Shown one piece after another: positions 24,000-34,706 of a stretch of DNA of 64,000 nucleotides; position 1 is the stretch's first letter, and every line of letters starts with the position of its first letter. Source of the DNA: Enoplolaimus lenunculus. Taxonomy: Eukaryota > Nematoda > Enoplea > Enoplida > Thoracostomopsidae. Where the stretch lies: NCBI GenBank assembly GCA_030248215.1, contig JASANG010003199.1:1-64000 (forward strand), given 5' to 3'. Made by a program: the position numbers and the translations under genes. The notes beneath the pieces were generated by a model that made no database searches, had not been told where the DNA came from, and saw nothing but the letters and a program-made list of their open reading frames with translations.

Positions 24000-24795
24000 A
24001 CCAGTCGTAGTGGGACTACATTTATTGAGCGAAGCTCGAACGCCCGTAAGCAATTAAACCAATATGCAAATTATAGCTAACTATTCAATTATCGGTTTCG
24101 GATGTTTGTAAACTATTTATTCAAATTCCTCGCACCCAAAAACTCTTCAGCCACTCTAATAATTTTTGGAATAACTTAAAAAGTCCTAATTTTGTTCTGT
24201 CAATTAAGCTAATATGCAAATTAGTTGTTAGCTAACTATCAATTATCCGTTTTGGATGTTTGTAAACTATTTATTCAAATTCCTCGCACCAAAAAACCCT
24301 TTAGTGCTGAAATTATATTGCATTTAACCTTAGTAATTAGCGAAATATTGTAAAAAGTCTTAATTTAGGCATATAAACTATGCTCATATGCAAATTATCT
24401 ATTAGCTAACTGCTCAATTATCGGTTTTGGAGGTTTGCAAACAGTCTACGCAGATTCCTCGCACCCAAAAACCCTTTAATGCTAAAATTAGATTGCTTCT
24501 AACTGAAATAATTAGTGAAATATTGTGGAAAGTCCTAATTTAGGCTTAACTAATTATGCCAATTAGCCTGTAGCTAATAAACGGCTTAAAATTTTAAAAC
24601 CCTAATGCGAGGTTAACACCCCAGGATAATTGGCTTTCAAACAAAAAAAGCTTATCAAAATCGGTTCAGCCGTTCCTGAGATTCTTTTCGGACGGACAGA
24701 CGGACGGACATCCACCTTTCGACCCCCAAGTACAAAACGTGAAACGCTTCGCGAAACTCCGAGCTTGGCTCGGAGTTTCGCTTCGCTCAAAAATC
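24000..24795 (+). repeat. Tandem-unit repeat family, copy B, with terminal inverted repeats
   Basis: This copy starts with CAGTCGTAGTGGGACTACAT and TTGAGCGAAGC, has three to four of the 165-185 bp units and the GACGGACAGACGG tail, and ends in GCTTCGCTCAA, the inverse of TTGAGCGAAGC. Just before the end is a strong hairpin, CGAAACTCCGAGC...GCTCGGAGTTTCG. The inverted termini suggest a MITE with internal amplification. No target duplication was convincing. Confidence 0.75.
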
Positions 24796-26496
24796 ACGGA
24801 ATAATATCCGGACCGACTTAAAAGTCGCACACAGATTAAGGCAATCGGAGTCAAAGTAAAACATAGGAAAACGAGAGCGAAATAGGAGCCCAGGGCGCTC
24901 CAGAAAAATGGAAAGCTGAGGATAAAACCCAGAATTTTAAAGTGAGATACCACCTACATCCTTGAGGGACAGTGACATTGAAAACGCATTTAATCAACGA
25001 TGTTGCTTTTTAATCAGTCTACTTCTACAGAGCTAGTACGCTAAGTTAACAATGAATACTCCTTCTCTACAGGTCGGTAAAACAGCCCATTGGTGCGACA
25101 ACACTTCAACGGACGGCCGAAACTGTGGCCGTACTTTCGGTGCATCGGTTTGCTAGGTACCGTGCGGTAGAGTAGTCGGAATGTATCTTACTAGCTGGCT
25201 GCATTAATGTACAATAACAGCACAGAGCCTATTTTTTATTCAAATTAGCACACAAACTCGGATGTTAAAATCATGTCAAGTTACCGCATATCATACATTT
25301 TTGATCTAACATACAATATTGCGAAAAGCATTCGTAAAAATTTTTATGTATTCAAGTACCAAAAATATTTTTTTTTGTATTCAAGTACCACAAATATTTT
25401 TCATATAAGTACCGCGAGCGAAAACATGAGTCAAAAGTCAAGGGTGGTGACAAAATACGCCCTTGACATATGGAGCCTAGCTACACAATTAAGCATCGAA
25501 CGATGTCGCGAATTAATACAACTATAATAGCACAAAATTTAACATTTTATTTGAGAAAAATAAGATGCGTGTTGAAAAACCTGATTAATAAGTATATATT
25601 GACCTAAAAGTCGGAAGCGAACCGTTCAAGTCACGATTTTACAAAATTTGTAAGTCTGCCTTAAATTTCGACTGCGACAGTATACTTCTCTAGGAACAGC
25701 CAATTTATCATGGAGTTCGACCCTATGGCCTACAATAGACTAAAGTCAGATGTCGACGTCAAGTCTGTGCAGTCCAGCCAATGTGTTGAATATCATATGA
25801 TATGAATATACACATAGTGGCTGTGACAGCCGAAAACTTAAAAATTATGAGCTCAATAGGGGCTCGGGCTGCTATTAGTTGCATGCCGTGCGGATAGTAA
25901 AGACGCTTTCTGCTACACTTCTTACTGTTTTACATGCAAGATCAACTACTAAGAGTGTTCGTTTTATCGATTGAGTTTAATACTGTTGGATGGTGGCAAA
26001 CATAGCTGTATGAAGTTTTAAGATTTTATTTCTTAATATCTCAGCATGAATGTAAAAGCATGAACGCGTAGGTGTGTTGTAGAATATACATTGTTTTTTA
26101 CTTCGTGTTACATGTTGGACAGTTGTAATTAATGGCTAAGCTAGTTACTGTCGAAGATGTGTGTAAGACGTAGGCGGTTTTCAATTATAAAAATTGTGTG
26201 ATCCAGTTCTTCACTTTATTCCTTTCGTTCTTGCAGCTGCTGCACATGTATTCACCAATGCAATAGGTAGATACTCTTATGGCCATTTAGGTACGCGCAT
26301 TTGACAAGGCTAATCCTTCGTTTCGAGTATAAACATAATTGTGAGAAATATTGTGGACAACTCAGTGAATTGTGTACTACACCTATTAGTGTATGTGCTT
26401 GGCTTTCATAGTTTATTTTTTCAAACGAAAGGTATCTATTTTGATTTTCCAGTGCGCAGTTATATAAATTAGGCGTTCGACCAGTATAGGCATCAG
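24796..26496. other. Intergenic, nothing recognised
   Basis: No gene, RNA or clear repeat was found. The short open frames have no domain or splice context. Confidence 0.5.
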
Positions 26497-26501
26497 GTAG
26501 G

Positions 26502-26869
26502 TGTCGGATTTGCAAGGTATTCGGTGTGTGTGTCCGTAATACAATGCGGCTTGTGTGAATCCTCAACGCTCTGAATAGACGAGGCCGGTTGTAACAGTTT
26601 ACTAAACAACAATGACAAGTGTTATGCTGGTAAATATTAACGCAGTGGTTACACTTACGCTAATATAAAATATTCTCAATAACTCCGAATAAACTCCAGA
26701 CTCCGATGCTAATATTAAAGAAAACTCCAATAATAACTCCGATATACTCCAATAATACTCCAGTGACTCCAGTACCACTCAGTTTAATTCCAATAAAATT
26801 AGGGGGGAAAATACCAAATCCACTCTTTTTAGGCAATTTTATATAATTTACATGGCTGTGCCACCTACA
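26502..26869 (-). repeat. 3' LTR of the minus-strand element
   Basis: It is 368 bp with TG...CA ends and matches the right LTR at both ends. It is rich in ACTCC/ACTCCAATAAT pentamer-like repeats. The two LTRs differ in length. Confidence 0.9.
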
Positions 26870-26880
26870 ACCCCCCTCGC
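26870..26880 (-). promoter_or_regulatory. Polypurine tract of the LTR element
   Basis: Read on the minus strand, GCGAGGGGGGT directly abuts the TGTAGG start of the 3' LTR. This is where a plus-strand primer is expected. Confidence 0.65.
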
Positions 26881-27289
26881 CACAGATTCCGACCCCTGGC
26901 ATCTAAATAAACTAATTTTATGGAAACTAACTACGCCTTTCTTAGAAACGTCGCTTTGCATACAATTATCGAGATGATCAATGAAATTTAACAAACAACA
27001 ACTATTTTTAACAAGTAACAATAACAATTTTTCTGTCTTTTTAATGTTTCTTTGTAATACTCATCAAACGCATTGCTTGACATCTTGACTTCTTCGTAAT
27101 CATAGTTGCCCACAATATCCTTCATCCATACGACCCATCCACACGACCATTGACCCGAGCATTACCACCGCTTAACAACGTAGGCGATGACCCTTGACTA
27201 TCCCTCACTAGGTTCGTCCCTAAAATGGAAATCCATCAATACCCTCTTGTCGGCGAAATCCACGGATTCCGTTAGATTTCTCGACAACA

Positions 27290-28560
27290 CACTATCTCTT
27301 CACAGCGACTCTCGACGCAACGGCGACTTGTAGTCGGTGTCCCGCTTATCCTGATAAGGAATGTAATGCGGTTGCCGAGTACCTGATTGCTGCGGTTGTG
27401 CCGAGCCACTTGGATGTCGCTGCTGCACTGCTGGCGCCGTTTGCTGCCTGCTGTATGAAGGCGCACCCCTTTCATACTGCGGCGTAACTGGCGGCTGAAT
27501 AACTGGTTGCAACGGTGGATACGTAGTCAGGGACGGATGATAGACCTGTACCCTAGGCTGCGCTGTTACTACCGCGTAGGAACTCGAAGGCGGCATATAC
27601 GCCTGCTGTACGGGTTGACTCTGTGGTGGAGTCGGATCCCACACATACTGCGGGGTCCCTTGCGACTTATACATCAACTTCCATGCTTCCGCCATCTGCG
27701 GTACCGCCACACGCGGCTGTTGTACAGGCAGTTGCTGTACATGCGGTCGCTTCTGTGTTGGTACTGGCTGCGACACACGATCGTGTTGCGACACTGATCG
27801 TTGTGTCCTCGCAGCTGTCGGCCTCCCCTCGGCGGAGGTGGAGGAATCCGCGGATGATCCACCCTATACGTCCTAAATTGCCGGCCTCCCACTTGTACAA
27901 TTCTCTCATCGTAAATTCCTCTAGCCTGTCCCGCCTCCGCGGTTGCTTCCGCTGGAGGTTGGGTCGGCTATGAGACCGGCTGCCTCATTAACTCCGCCAT
28001 TTCCTTTTCACGCTTTAGGCGCTGTCTCGGTGACCTTCCCAACTGCAATGACCATTCCGTACTCGACGAAGATGTGGGAGGAGTCGAAACTCTCCCTCTT
28101 CCGACAGCGTCGCAGGCGGCGGCTGGTGCACTGTCGTCCGGTCCACCGCGTACGCATCCCTGTCCTCTTGTACGGTCACCACATGTTTAGGTACAACCGT
28201 GGGTCGGTCGGTGCACCCGATCCTACCGCCGATTGCCAAAAACCTGTTGTCTCCTTTTGCTGCTCTAATGGAGCAGACGACGATCTAGGTGGCCTGTCCA
28301 CTACCATTGGAGTAGGCGGCTGCACACCTGTTCCCGGCTACATTACTTGCACATCCATTCTCTCAACCGGTTGCTGTGCCTGAGCCAACTGCGCAGGAGG
28401 CTTTGCTACAGGATGTAAAGGCGGTGGTTGCGTACTCGGCCACTGGCTCACGTGTACTTGCTGGCGCGGCTGAATCGCTGCCTGGGAGTAGACTGGTGTT
28501 GCTTGCTGCGGGGTAGATTCTGGGGCGGCTGGCGTTCCCACTTGCCGGAAAACGCTCATT
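27290..28560 (-). other. LTR element part: proline/glutamine-rich coding relic
   Basis: Minus-strand frames here are dominated by Pro, Gln, Val and Tyr (for example QPVQQAYMPPSSSYAVVTAQ). No enzyme motif was seen. Such composition is common in structural or gag-like proteins, but this assignment is inference. Confidence 0.5.
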
Positions 28561-29183
28561 TGCTTGCCTGTCCCAGTCTTCCTTTACTGTTCGCAGCATA
28601 GCCATCGCTCTCCTCTCTACCTCTCCAAACCTTTCCACCTCTTCCATATATTCCTTCTGCTATCCAAGTTTACAGCGCGCCATAGTTTTCGTAAATCCTT
28701 CCGACCACTTCAACTCATAAAATTCCGCCTGTGTCAAATCCGCCGGATACTGATACTCCTGCTGATAACGCTCGGTAGCATTCAGTATATCTTGCCGTCT
28801 CCCTCCGTAACATGCTGGGCTGTTGCTTCCTCTACTGATCCCAGCATAGTGTAAAGCTCGTTTTCCAATGCTTCACGCTGTGCTTGTACCGAGTGAGTCA
28901 ACACCGCAATCGCTTTCTTTTCAAAGGCTTCGCGCAATACCCAATAACACTGATTCATATAACCTTTCTCCCTAACCAATGAAAACAATCTCTTAAACCT
29001 GGGGTCAGTTACCTGACCATATACTTTACGTATTACAGCCACCGATAACGGCAAAACGAAAGCTGCTGGCGTATGCAAATAGCACCACTGCTTAGTTGGC
29101 ATACGCTCTTCCAACATTTCTCTCATAAACCTTGCCATCCAGCGTATCAAACTACCATACTGCTTTTCCGTAATAGTTGGGAC

Positions 29184-29568
29184 CAGGGTGCAACCGGAAT
29201 TACAATTTACCGGAACCGGAACCGGAATTTGAAAATTTTACCGGAACCGGTACCGGAAAATGAAAAATGCATTTCACCAAAAATTTCATTTTAATCTTAT
29301 TTTTTGCTCTATTATTTGTGAAATAACCTTAGTCGAACATAGGTATTTATTTTATTTGTTGTATTTTAGATTTTCATCATCGACTGAAGTGAAATCCACC
29401 ATCAATGGCTTATATTCGGAGTACAAGTGGCTTTCAAAAGAGATTCTTAAAAATTAGCAAAGTTAAGAAAACGGCCAAATTTTAATACCGGAATTTTTAA
29501 ATCCGGTAAAAATTTACCGGAACCGGAAGGTGAAAAAACGCCGGAACCGGAATTCCGGTTGCACCCTG
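29184..29568. mobile_element. hAT-type MITE inserted into the LTR element
   Basis: It has CAGGGTGCAACCGGA inverted termini and a perfect 8-bp duplication GTTGGGAC (29,176-29,183 and 29,569-29,576). It is almost the same sequence as the copy at 21,478, so this MITE family was active after the LTR element integrated. Confidence 0.9.
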
Positions 29569-32029
29569 GTTGGGACCAAAGGAAATACTGTCGCTGCTAA
29601 CCCACGTTCCGTATAGTGCAAGCAGTCGAGCAGTTCTCGTACTCCTGCTTCCGCTTTACAACGAAAACGAAAAGCATCCATAAATGCATACATCCATAAC
29701 TGCGCTATCTCTCCAAGGTAATCGACCGGCAATATATCACTCGGCCGAGCAACTTGTTCAAAAATTGAGAAATAATACGCGTGCAACCTGAACGCCAAGT
29801 TTGTCTGCTGTTCAGGAAGCAAGGTCTCTCACCAAAACAAGGTTATTGCAGGTCGCCGCAGGATTAACGGCTTTCTTCGTACCGGGTGGCTCTGGCGATG
29901 AGAGGCTCTCGTAGTCCCCTGTCTCCGAGTCGCCATCTTGAAACACCGACTGCCGTGCACCTGCTTCGTCCTGGCTCGTACTTTCTTCCACAAACCGAGC
30001 CTGCTTCTTATCCCGACCCGGCGTCTGCGAGCGTGCCCGCTTCATAGGCACCAGGATACTTCCACTCGCCTGTTGCTCTTCACTATCTTGGCGTTGGGCT
30101 GGGGCAGGCATACCTACTCCCATACCAACTGCCGCTTGTTCCTGCAACTGCTTCTCCACTTTACACTTTAGTAAAGATCGCGAGACTGTATTAGGTCTTG
30201 TTGATCCGGCTGTACGCCTGGTATCAACATTCCAGCACTTACACCTGTATTTGTCTTACGTTCCTCATCGATATACCGCATATACTTAGCAAAATCTTGT
30301 ATGACTAGCAAATAAAAATTTCTGGTAACTCTGAATTTTGTTCACTAGTTCCGTTGTCTCGGCATCTGTATGGTATCGGCGCGAAATTAAGGCCTGCACC
30401 ACATTAGATGAATCAAGCGCTGATAACATTCTTGCCTAACCGGATCTGTGAAACCCCCCTGAGGTTCTAAGTTAGCAATTTCAATCCGCAACGCCGCACC
30501 AGTTGACACATCTTGTTGTTGCTGGCTCTGCAGAGCGTACAAAATTTGTTGCAAGACGGCACTAAGCTCGCCCAAGTTTTACCCCCTTGTGGCGGAACTA
30601 GTGCATCCGATTCTTCCACACCCACTGGCAATATATCTGGTACCTGTGCTGTCTGGCCTTCACCAAAGTACAACGCAGGATTCAACACGTTCCACGGGGA
30701 CGTTCTGCCCGATGGTAGTAACTGTCCCCGGATTATTCGCCGCAACTCCTCCAACGGGTCCAGCTCCGCATCTCTTTCTGGACCCGCCTCCACTACACTG
30801 TGCTCCACCATCGCCGGAAGCCCGGGTGTAACATTATCCGTGGCTCTCGCCGATGCAGATGATGGCTGGCTTGGTGGCGGCCCACTCAAGTCCATAGCTT
30901 CACCCTCCTGTGCCTTACTTACAGCCACTGTTGTATCTACTGTCGTGGTGGACGAGCTGGTAGTTGTACCGACTCAGTCACGTCCATCTGTCGACTCTCC
31001 GCTACAGTAGACGTAGAGGACGTGCCCGCTCTCTGCGCTGACTCCTGTTCCAACGTAATCAGGCTGGCTTCTCTAACCTTTTGCAACTGACGTTCCTCCT
31101 CTACGATGTCAACCGTAGGTACCGGAACAGGTGGCGGTGGCTTTGTAATCACACGCTGAATTTCCTTAACGGCATCCTTCGGAAAGACACTTGACTCCAG
31201 AGTCACCTCCGGCTCAAAGCTTTTCTCCTTTAGCTCGGCGGTGACCGGCTGTTTCTCAACCTTTGGCTTCAAACGGGTTATATGTCAGCACTCGATTATA
31301 ATCAACAAAGATAGGAGAGTCCGAGTCAGACTCTGGACCCCCCATACTTTCTCACGTCCTTTAAACGTCGTGCCTCCATACATTCTCTTTCCCTTTTTCC
31401 GTGACTCCCTACGCACCCGACGCACTCTTGCCTTTTCCGCTTCCGTCTGATATGCTTTGCACCATTTCTTCGCTAAATCTGTATACCACCTCAGATGAGC
31501 ACGCGCCCACATGGACCATGTCTCAACTGGGGTGGTGAGAATATTATGCTTCTTAATTTCCTCTTCACGCACCTCCACATTTCGACGCACTGATTTTTCA
31601 TCCGGCCAGAGCATGGCTATCCGATGCGACTCATCTGGATCAGTCATGTCTAATGGTTTCACTTGTCCCCGAAAGATGTCGAAGACCGCCACACGCCCTG
31701 GGTGTGACGAGCCTTCCCATGTTTGAAACGACTCCTCAAAATACTTCAAACATGTTGCCTCCGCACGCCGATACTCGTAGAGTGCCTGTTGAGTATGGGC
31801 GTTTTTATCAGACAAGTCAAACGCAACCGTCGGTCTCTGCCGATCGACTACGTGACTAGGGTATCGCACACTCATTGCTACGGCCAGGTCCGCTAACATT
31901 ACATCAAACCCAATATACCTTATGAACTCAATAAAATCCTTATCGTCTTCGTCTAGGGTCTGGCCTTTCGATGCCATATGCCTTCGAAGATATCCCATCC
32001 AACGCATACCATAAAATGTCACGCCTTTA

Positions 32030-32450
32030 TCCACGAAAAAATAGTTTATAAGTTGGATACGCGACTTCCGCTTCCCACATGGCCTTATCCGCTTTCTTAC
32101 TCCACCAAATTTTTACCTTTGTCCTGTCGCACAGAAGGTTCCGCAACGGCTGCGGTACCTTCGGCCCGAAACTTTGCACATCAAACAGAAACGTGACACC
32201 TTCCGTCGTGCCTATTTGCAACGTACGGATGCGGTTTCTATGTTGTCACAGTTTAGGTCCACACAACCACTCCTCACTAATATACGAATCATGTCCAGGT
32301 GGAAAAATTCGTAGCCGACTAGGATGAGGGTACTTAACGCTATCCTGCCGGTACTTTTGCAACGCTTCCTTATACTCCTTATTCCTATCATATTCCAAGT
32401 TTACGCCTTCAATATCAAGCGATAAGATATTGGTCCTCGACGCTTTCACA
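32030..32450 (-). other. LTR element part: 3'-5' exonuclease-like coding relic
   Basis: Two minus-strand stretches resemble the DEDD exonuclease fold of the WRN/Egalitarian type. One is a first-motif Asp-x-Glu in ILSLDIEGVN near 32,415. The other is QIGTTEGVTFLFDVQ followed by a second-motif Asp in KKADKAMW near 32,090. The spacing fits the family. This part lies at the 5' side of the internal region, where gag is usual. It could be a captured host domain. It is a relic within the element and no function is claimed. Confidence 0.5.
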
Positions 32451-33518
32451 ATACTTATCTCTAACTGTTACTCATTAGAGATAATCGCTACGTAACGTGG
32501 CTTTCCCCACTCACGTCCGAGCGATGTAATAAGTACCCAAAACTCCGCCGAGTGGCATGGGTGCTTCTCGTCTACTAACGGTGAAGCCTTATCCGCTTTA
32601 TATGACACTCCGCCCACTCTATTTGCTTCCTAGCCGGGGCCATGTACCAATTTAATGATTATAAAGCCATTAAACATCTGCACAATAACACGCCAATCAT
32701 CAATGCAGAGTCTTTATCAACCTTCTCAAACTTGTTGCCACAAATCTACAACGAGAAATAATATTAACAACTTACACTTCAGAACAGATGTGCACAAAAC
32801 CGGGTTTTTTATGACTGCATTTATTAATACACCAAAGCAGAGAAAGAAAATAACCAAAGCAGAGAAAGAACATAGCCAATGTTACAAATTGTAAAATGAA
32901 AATGAATGTTATGCAAATATGTCCGTGCCAATATAACTACGGAAATAATTCTAGTCTAGAACAAGTGCCAAGAATATTAAACAAGTTTTTAGAATATGTG
33001 TTCTATCAAAAAACTAAAACATGTCGCAAGCCAAGAATAAGCAAGAAACAAAAGAAAGGTAAAGAAAGCGCTAACTAATAATCAAGCCCTAGTTCATGTG
33101 TATACAGAACTAGGGACTTGACGCAAGCAATAAACTACTACACACCTTCACCGCAAGCTAAACGAAAATAAAATAAGGATACAATACAATACACCGCAAC
33201 CAAATTAGCAATAAGTAAGATTATAATTACAGTCCTCGCACTACTGACGCTGTTGCATGCTGGTTCCTAGCGGCTATTCGGCTAGATCTACGCGCAGCAA
33301 TTGGTGTTTCCTGATTCAGCTGTCGCTGTACTTCCGCCTGTGGTGGGGTTCGGTACAGCGGCATTTTTCAACTCCGTTAAATTTCTCCGGTCCCTTTTAT
33401 TTACTCCGGTTTCCGGTTTCCGCTTATTTGTGCTCCGTTTCTCCCGAATTCCCCAATATAAGTGTAACACAACACTTACCAATTGTCTCGCAAACGCACA
33501 TCCATCCAAACAGGGTTG

Positions 33519-33536
33519 AGAACCTCGTGGTCACCA
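33519..33536 (-). promoter_or_regulatory. Primer-binding site of the LTR element
   Basis: On the minus strand, TGGTGACCACGAGGTTCT starts immediately after the 5' LTR. TGG pairs with a tRNA CCA end, and the 18 bases read as the complement of a tRNA 3' end. The tRNA identity was not assigned. Confidence 0.7.
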
Positions 33537-34370
33537 TGTCGGATTTGCAAGGTATTCGGTGTGTGTGTCCGTAATACAATGCGGCTTCTGAAAATCCTCA
33601 ACGCTCTGAATAGATACGGCCGGTTGTAACAGTTTACTAAACAACAATGACAAGTGTTATGCTGGTAAATATTAACGCAGTAGTTAAACTTACGCTAATA
33701 TAAAATATTCTCAATAACTCCTAATAAACTCCAGACTCCGATGCTAATACTAAAGAAAACTCCAATAATAACTCCGATATACTCCAATAATACTCCAGTG
33801 ACTCCAGTACCACTCCGGTAACTCCAACCTCCTAAAACCTTAACTCCAAAATAACTCCAGTTTAATTCCAATAAAACAACTCCGGTTACGTTAATTTCCC
33901 CGGAGCGTGTCCGCAGCGATGTTGCCTACCGCAAACTGCGCGACACCCCAAGTAATAAAACTGTACCCGAAGAAGTTCAACCAAATTCTAAATCCATTCA
34001 ATGACTCCACAAATATATAATAAATGTAAAGCCGTACTCCGTAAACTAAATAAGTCAAGAAAAGAAAAGTGTCGATGAAAGTAGAAAATAACTATCAAAA
34101 TATGCGTCAAATCGTTAAGTTTTCAATGTCAAGGCTGAACATGGAGATAGCTAAGGTATCCCCATGTACAGTTAATTTGTATACTGACCAGCATAACTGG
34201 TTATAACACCCAAATCAATAAGATATATTATTAAAGCGCCGTTTAAGACCGAACTAGGGAAAAGAGACTTAGGAGGCCCAGTGGTGCCCAGAATAAGGGT
34301 AATTAGGGGGAAATACCAAATCCACTCTTTTAGGCAATTTTATATAATTTACATGGCTGTGCCACCTACA
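33537..34370 (-). repeat. 5' LTR of the minus-strand element
   Basis: It is 834 bp with TG...CA ends and carries the same ACTCC-rich block as the other LTR. Its outer end is 336 bp from the ABCF2 start codon, and the element is transcribed away from that gene. Confidence 0.9.
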
Positions 34371-34499
34371 GTAGGTATTTTAGCGTCCTCCGGCCCCCTA
34401 TTCATGCACCTGTATATGTCGATAGGCACACGTATCATTGTACTGTTTTAATGTGTTGAAAGTATTCATAAATATTTGTTGGATATGGTAACTTTAACC

Positions 34500-34706
34500 A
34501 TATATAAAACTGATTTTGCCAGTTCTTTGCGTTTGTTTGCAGTTGCATTCTATTTGTGAAGAAAGTTAACGAAAATTTCGTTCTTACTATATATCGAAGT
34601 TGGGAGTTTCGTTAGTCGCTTAGCTGCAAAAAGTGAAATTCGTTCTGTTCGTTTTCTGTTCACGGTTCTTGTTTTATTTATATATGCCTATTTAAATTGA
34701 ACTAAA
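34500..34706 (+). promoter_or_regulatory. Presumed ABCF2 5' UTR and proximal promoter
   Basis: This short stretch lies between the LTR and the start codon. A TATTTATATATG sequence is at about 34,675, only 30 bp before the ATG, so it is more likely AT-rich leader than a working TATA box. The start context ACTAAAATGC has A at -3. Confidence 0.4.

Larger units (their letters stand above)
26502..34370 (-). mobile_element. Old LTR retroelement without recognisable pol
   Basis: Direct terminal repeats beginning TGTCGGATTT and ending CCACCTACA bound a 7.9 kb unit. A perfect 5-bp target duplication GTAGG lies at 26,497-26,501 and 34,371-34,375. Internal signals set the orientation as minus: a primer-binding site next to the right LTR and a purine tract next to the left one. 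The interior has minus-strand coding relics: a proline/glutamine-rich part (about 27,290-28,560), gag-like charged and helical parts (about 28,780-32,030), and a 3'-5' exonuclease-like part (about 32,030-32,450). No reverse transcriptase, integrase or protease was recognised, so the superfamily is open and the element may be non-autonomous. The reading frames are interrupted several times and a hAT MITE sits inside. The LTRs are about 97% alike over the roughly 300 bp compared by eye, so the element is old but not ancient. Confidence 0.85.

Noticed and set aside
24700-24795. A Helitron end (hairpin near the 3' terminus of the tandem-unit repeat)
   Set aside because: No CTRR follows the hairpin and no TC start is evident. 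The element instead has inverted termini TTGAGCGAAGC, which Helitrons lack.
27507-28383. Plus-strand open frames within the LTR element
   Set aside because: They are antisense shadows of the GC-richer, Pro/Gln-rich minus-strand relics. Codon composition and LTR polarity favour the minus strand.
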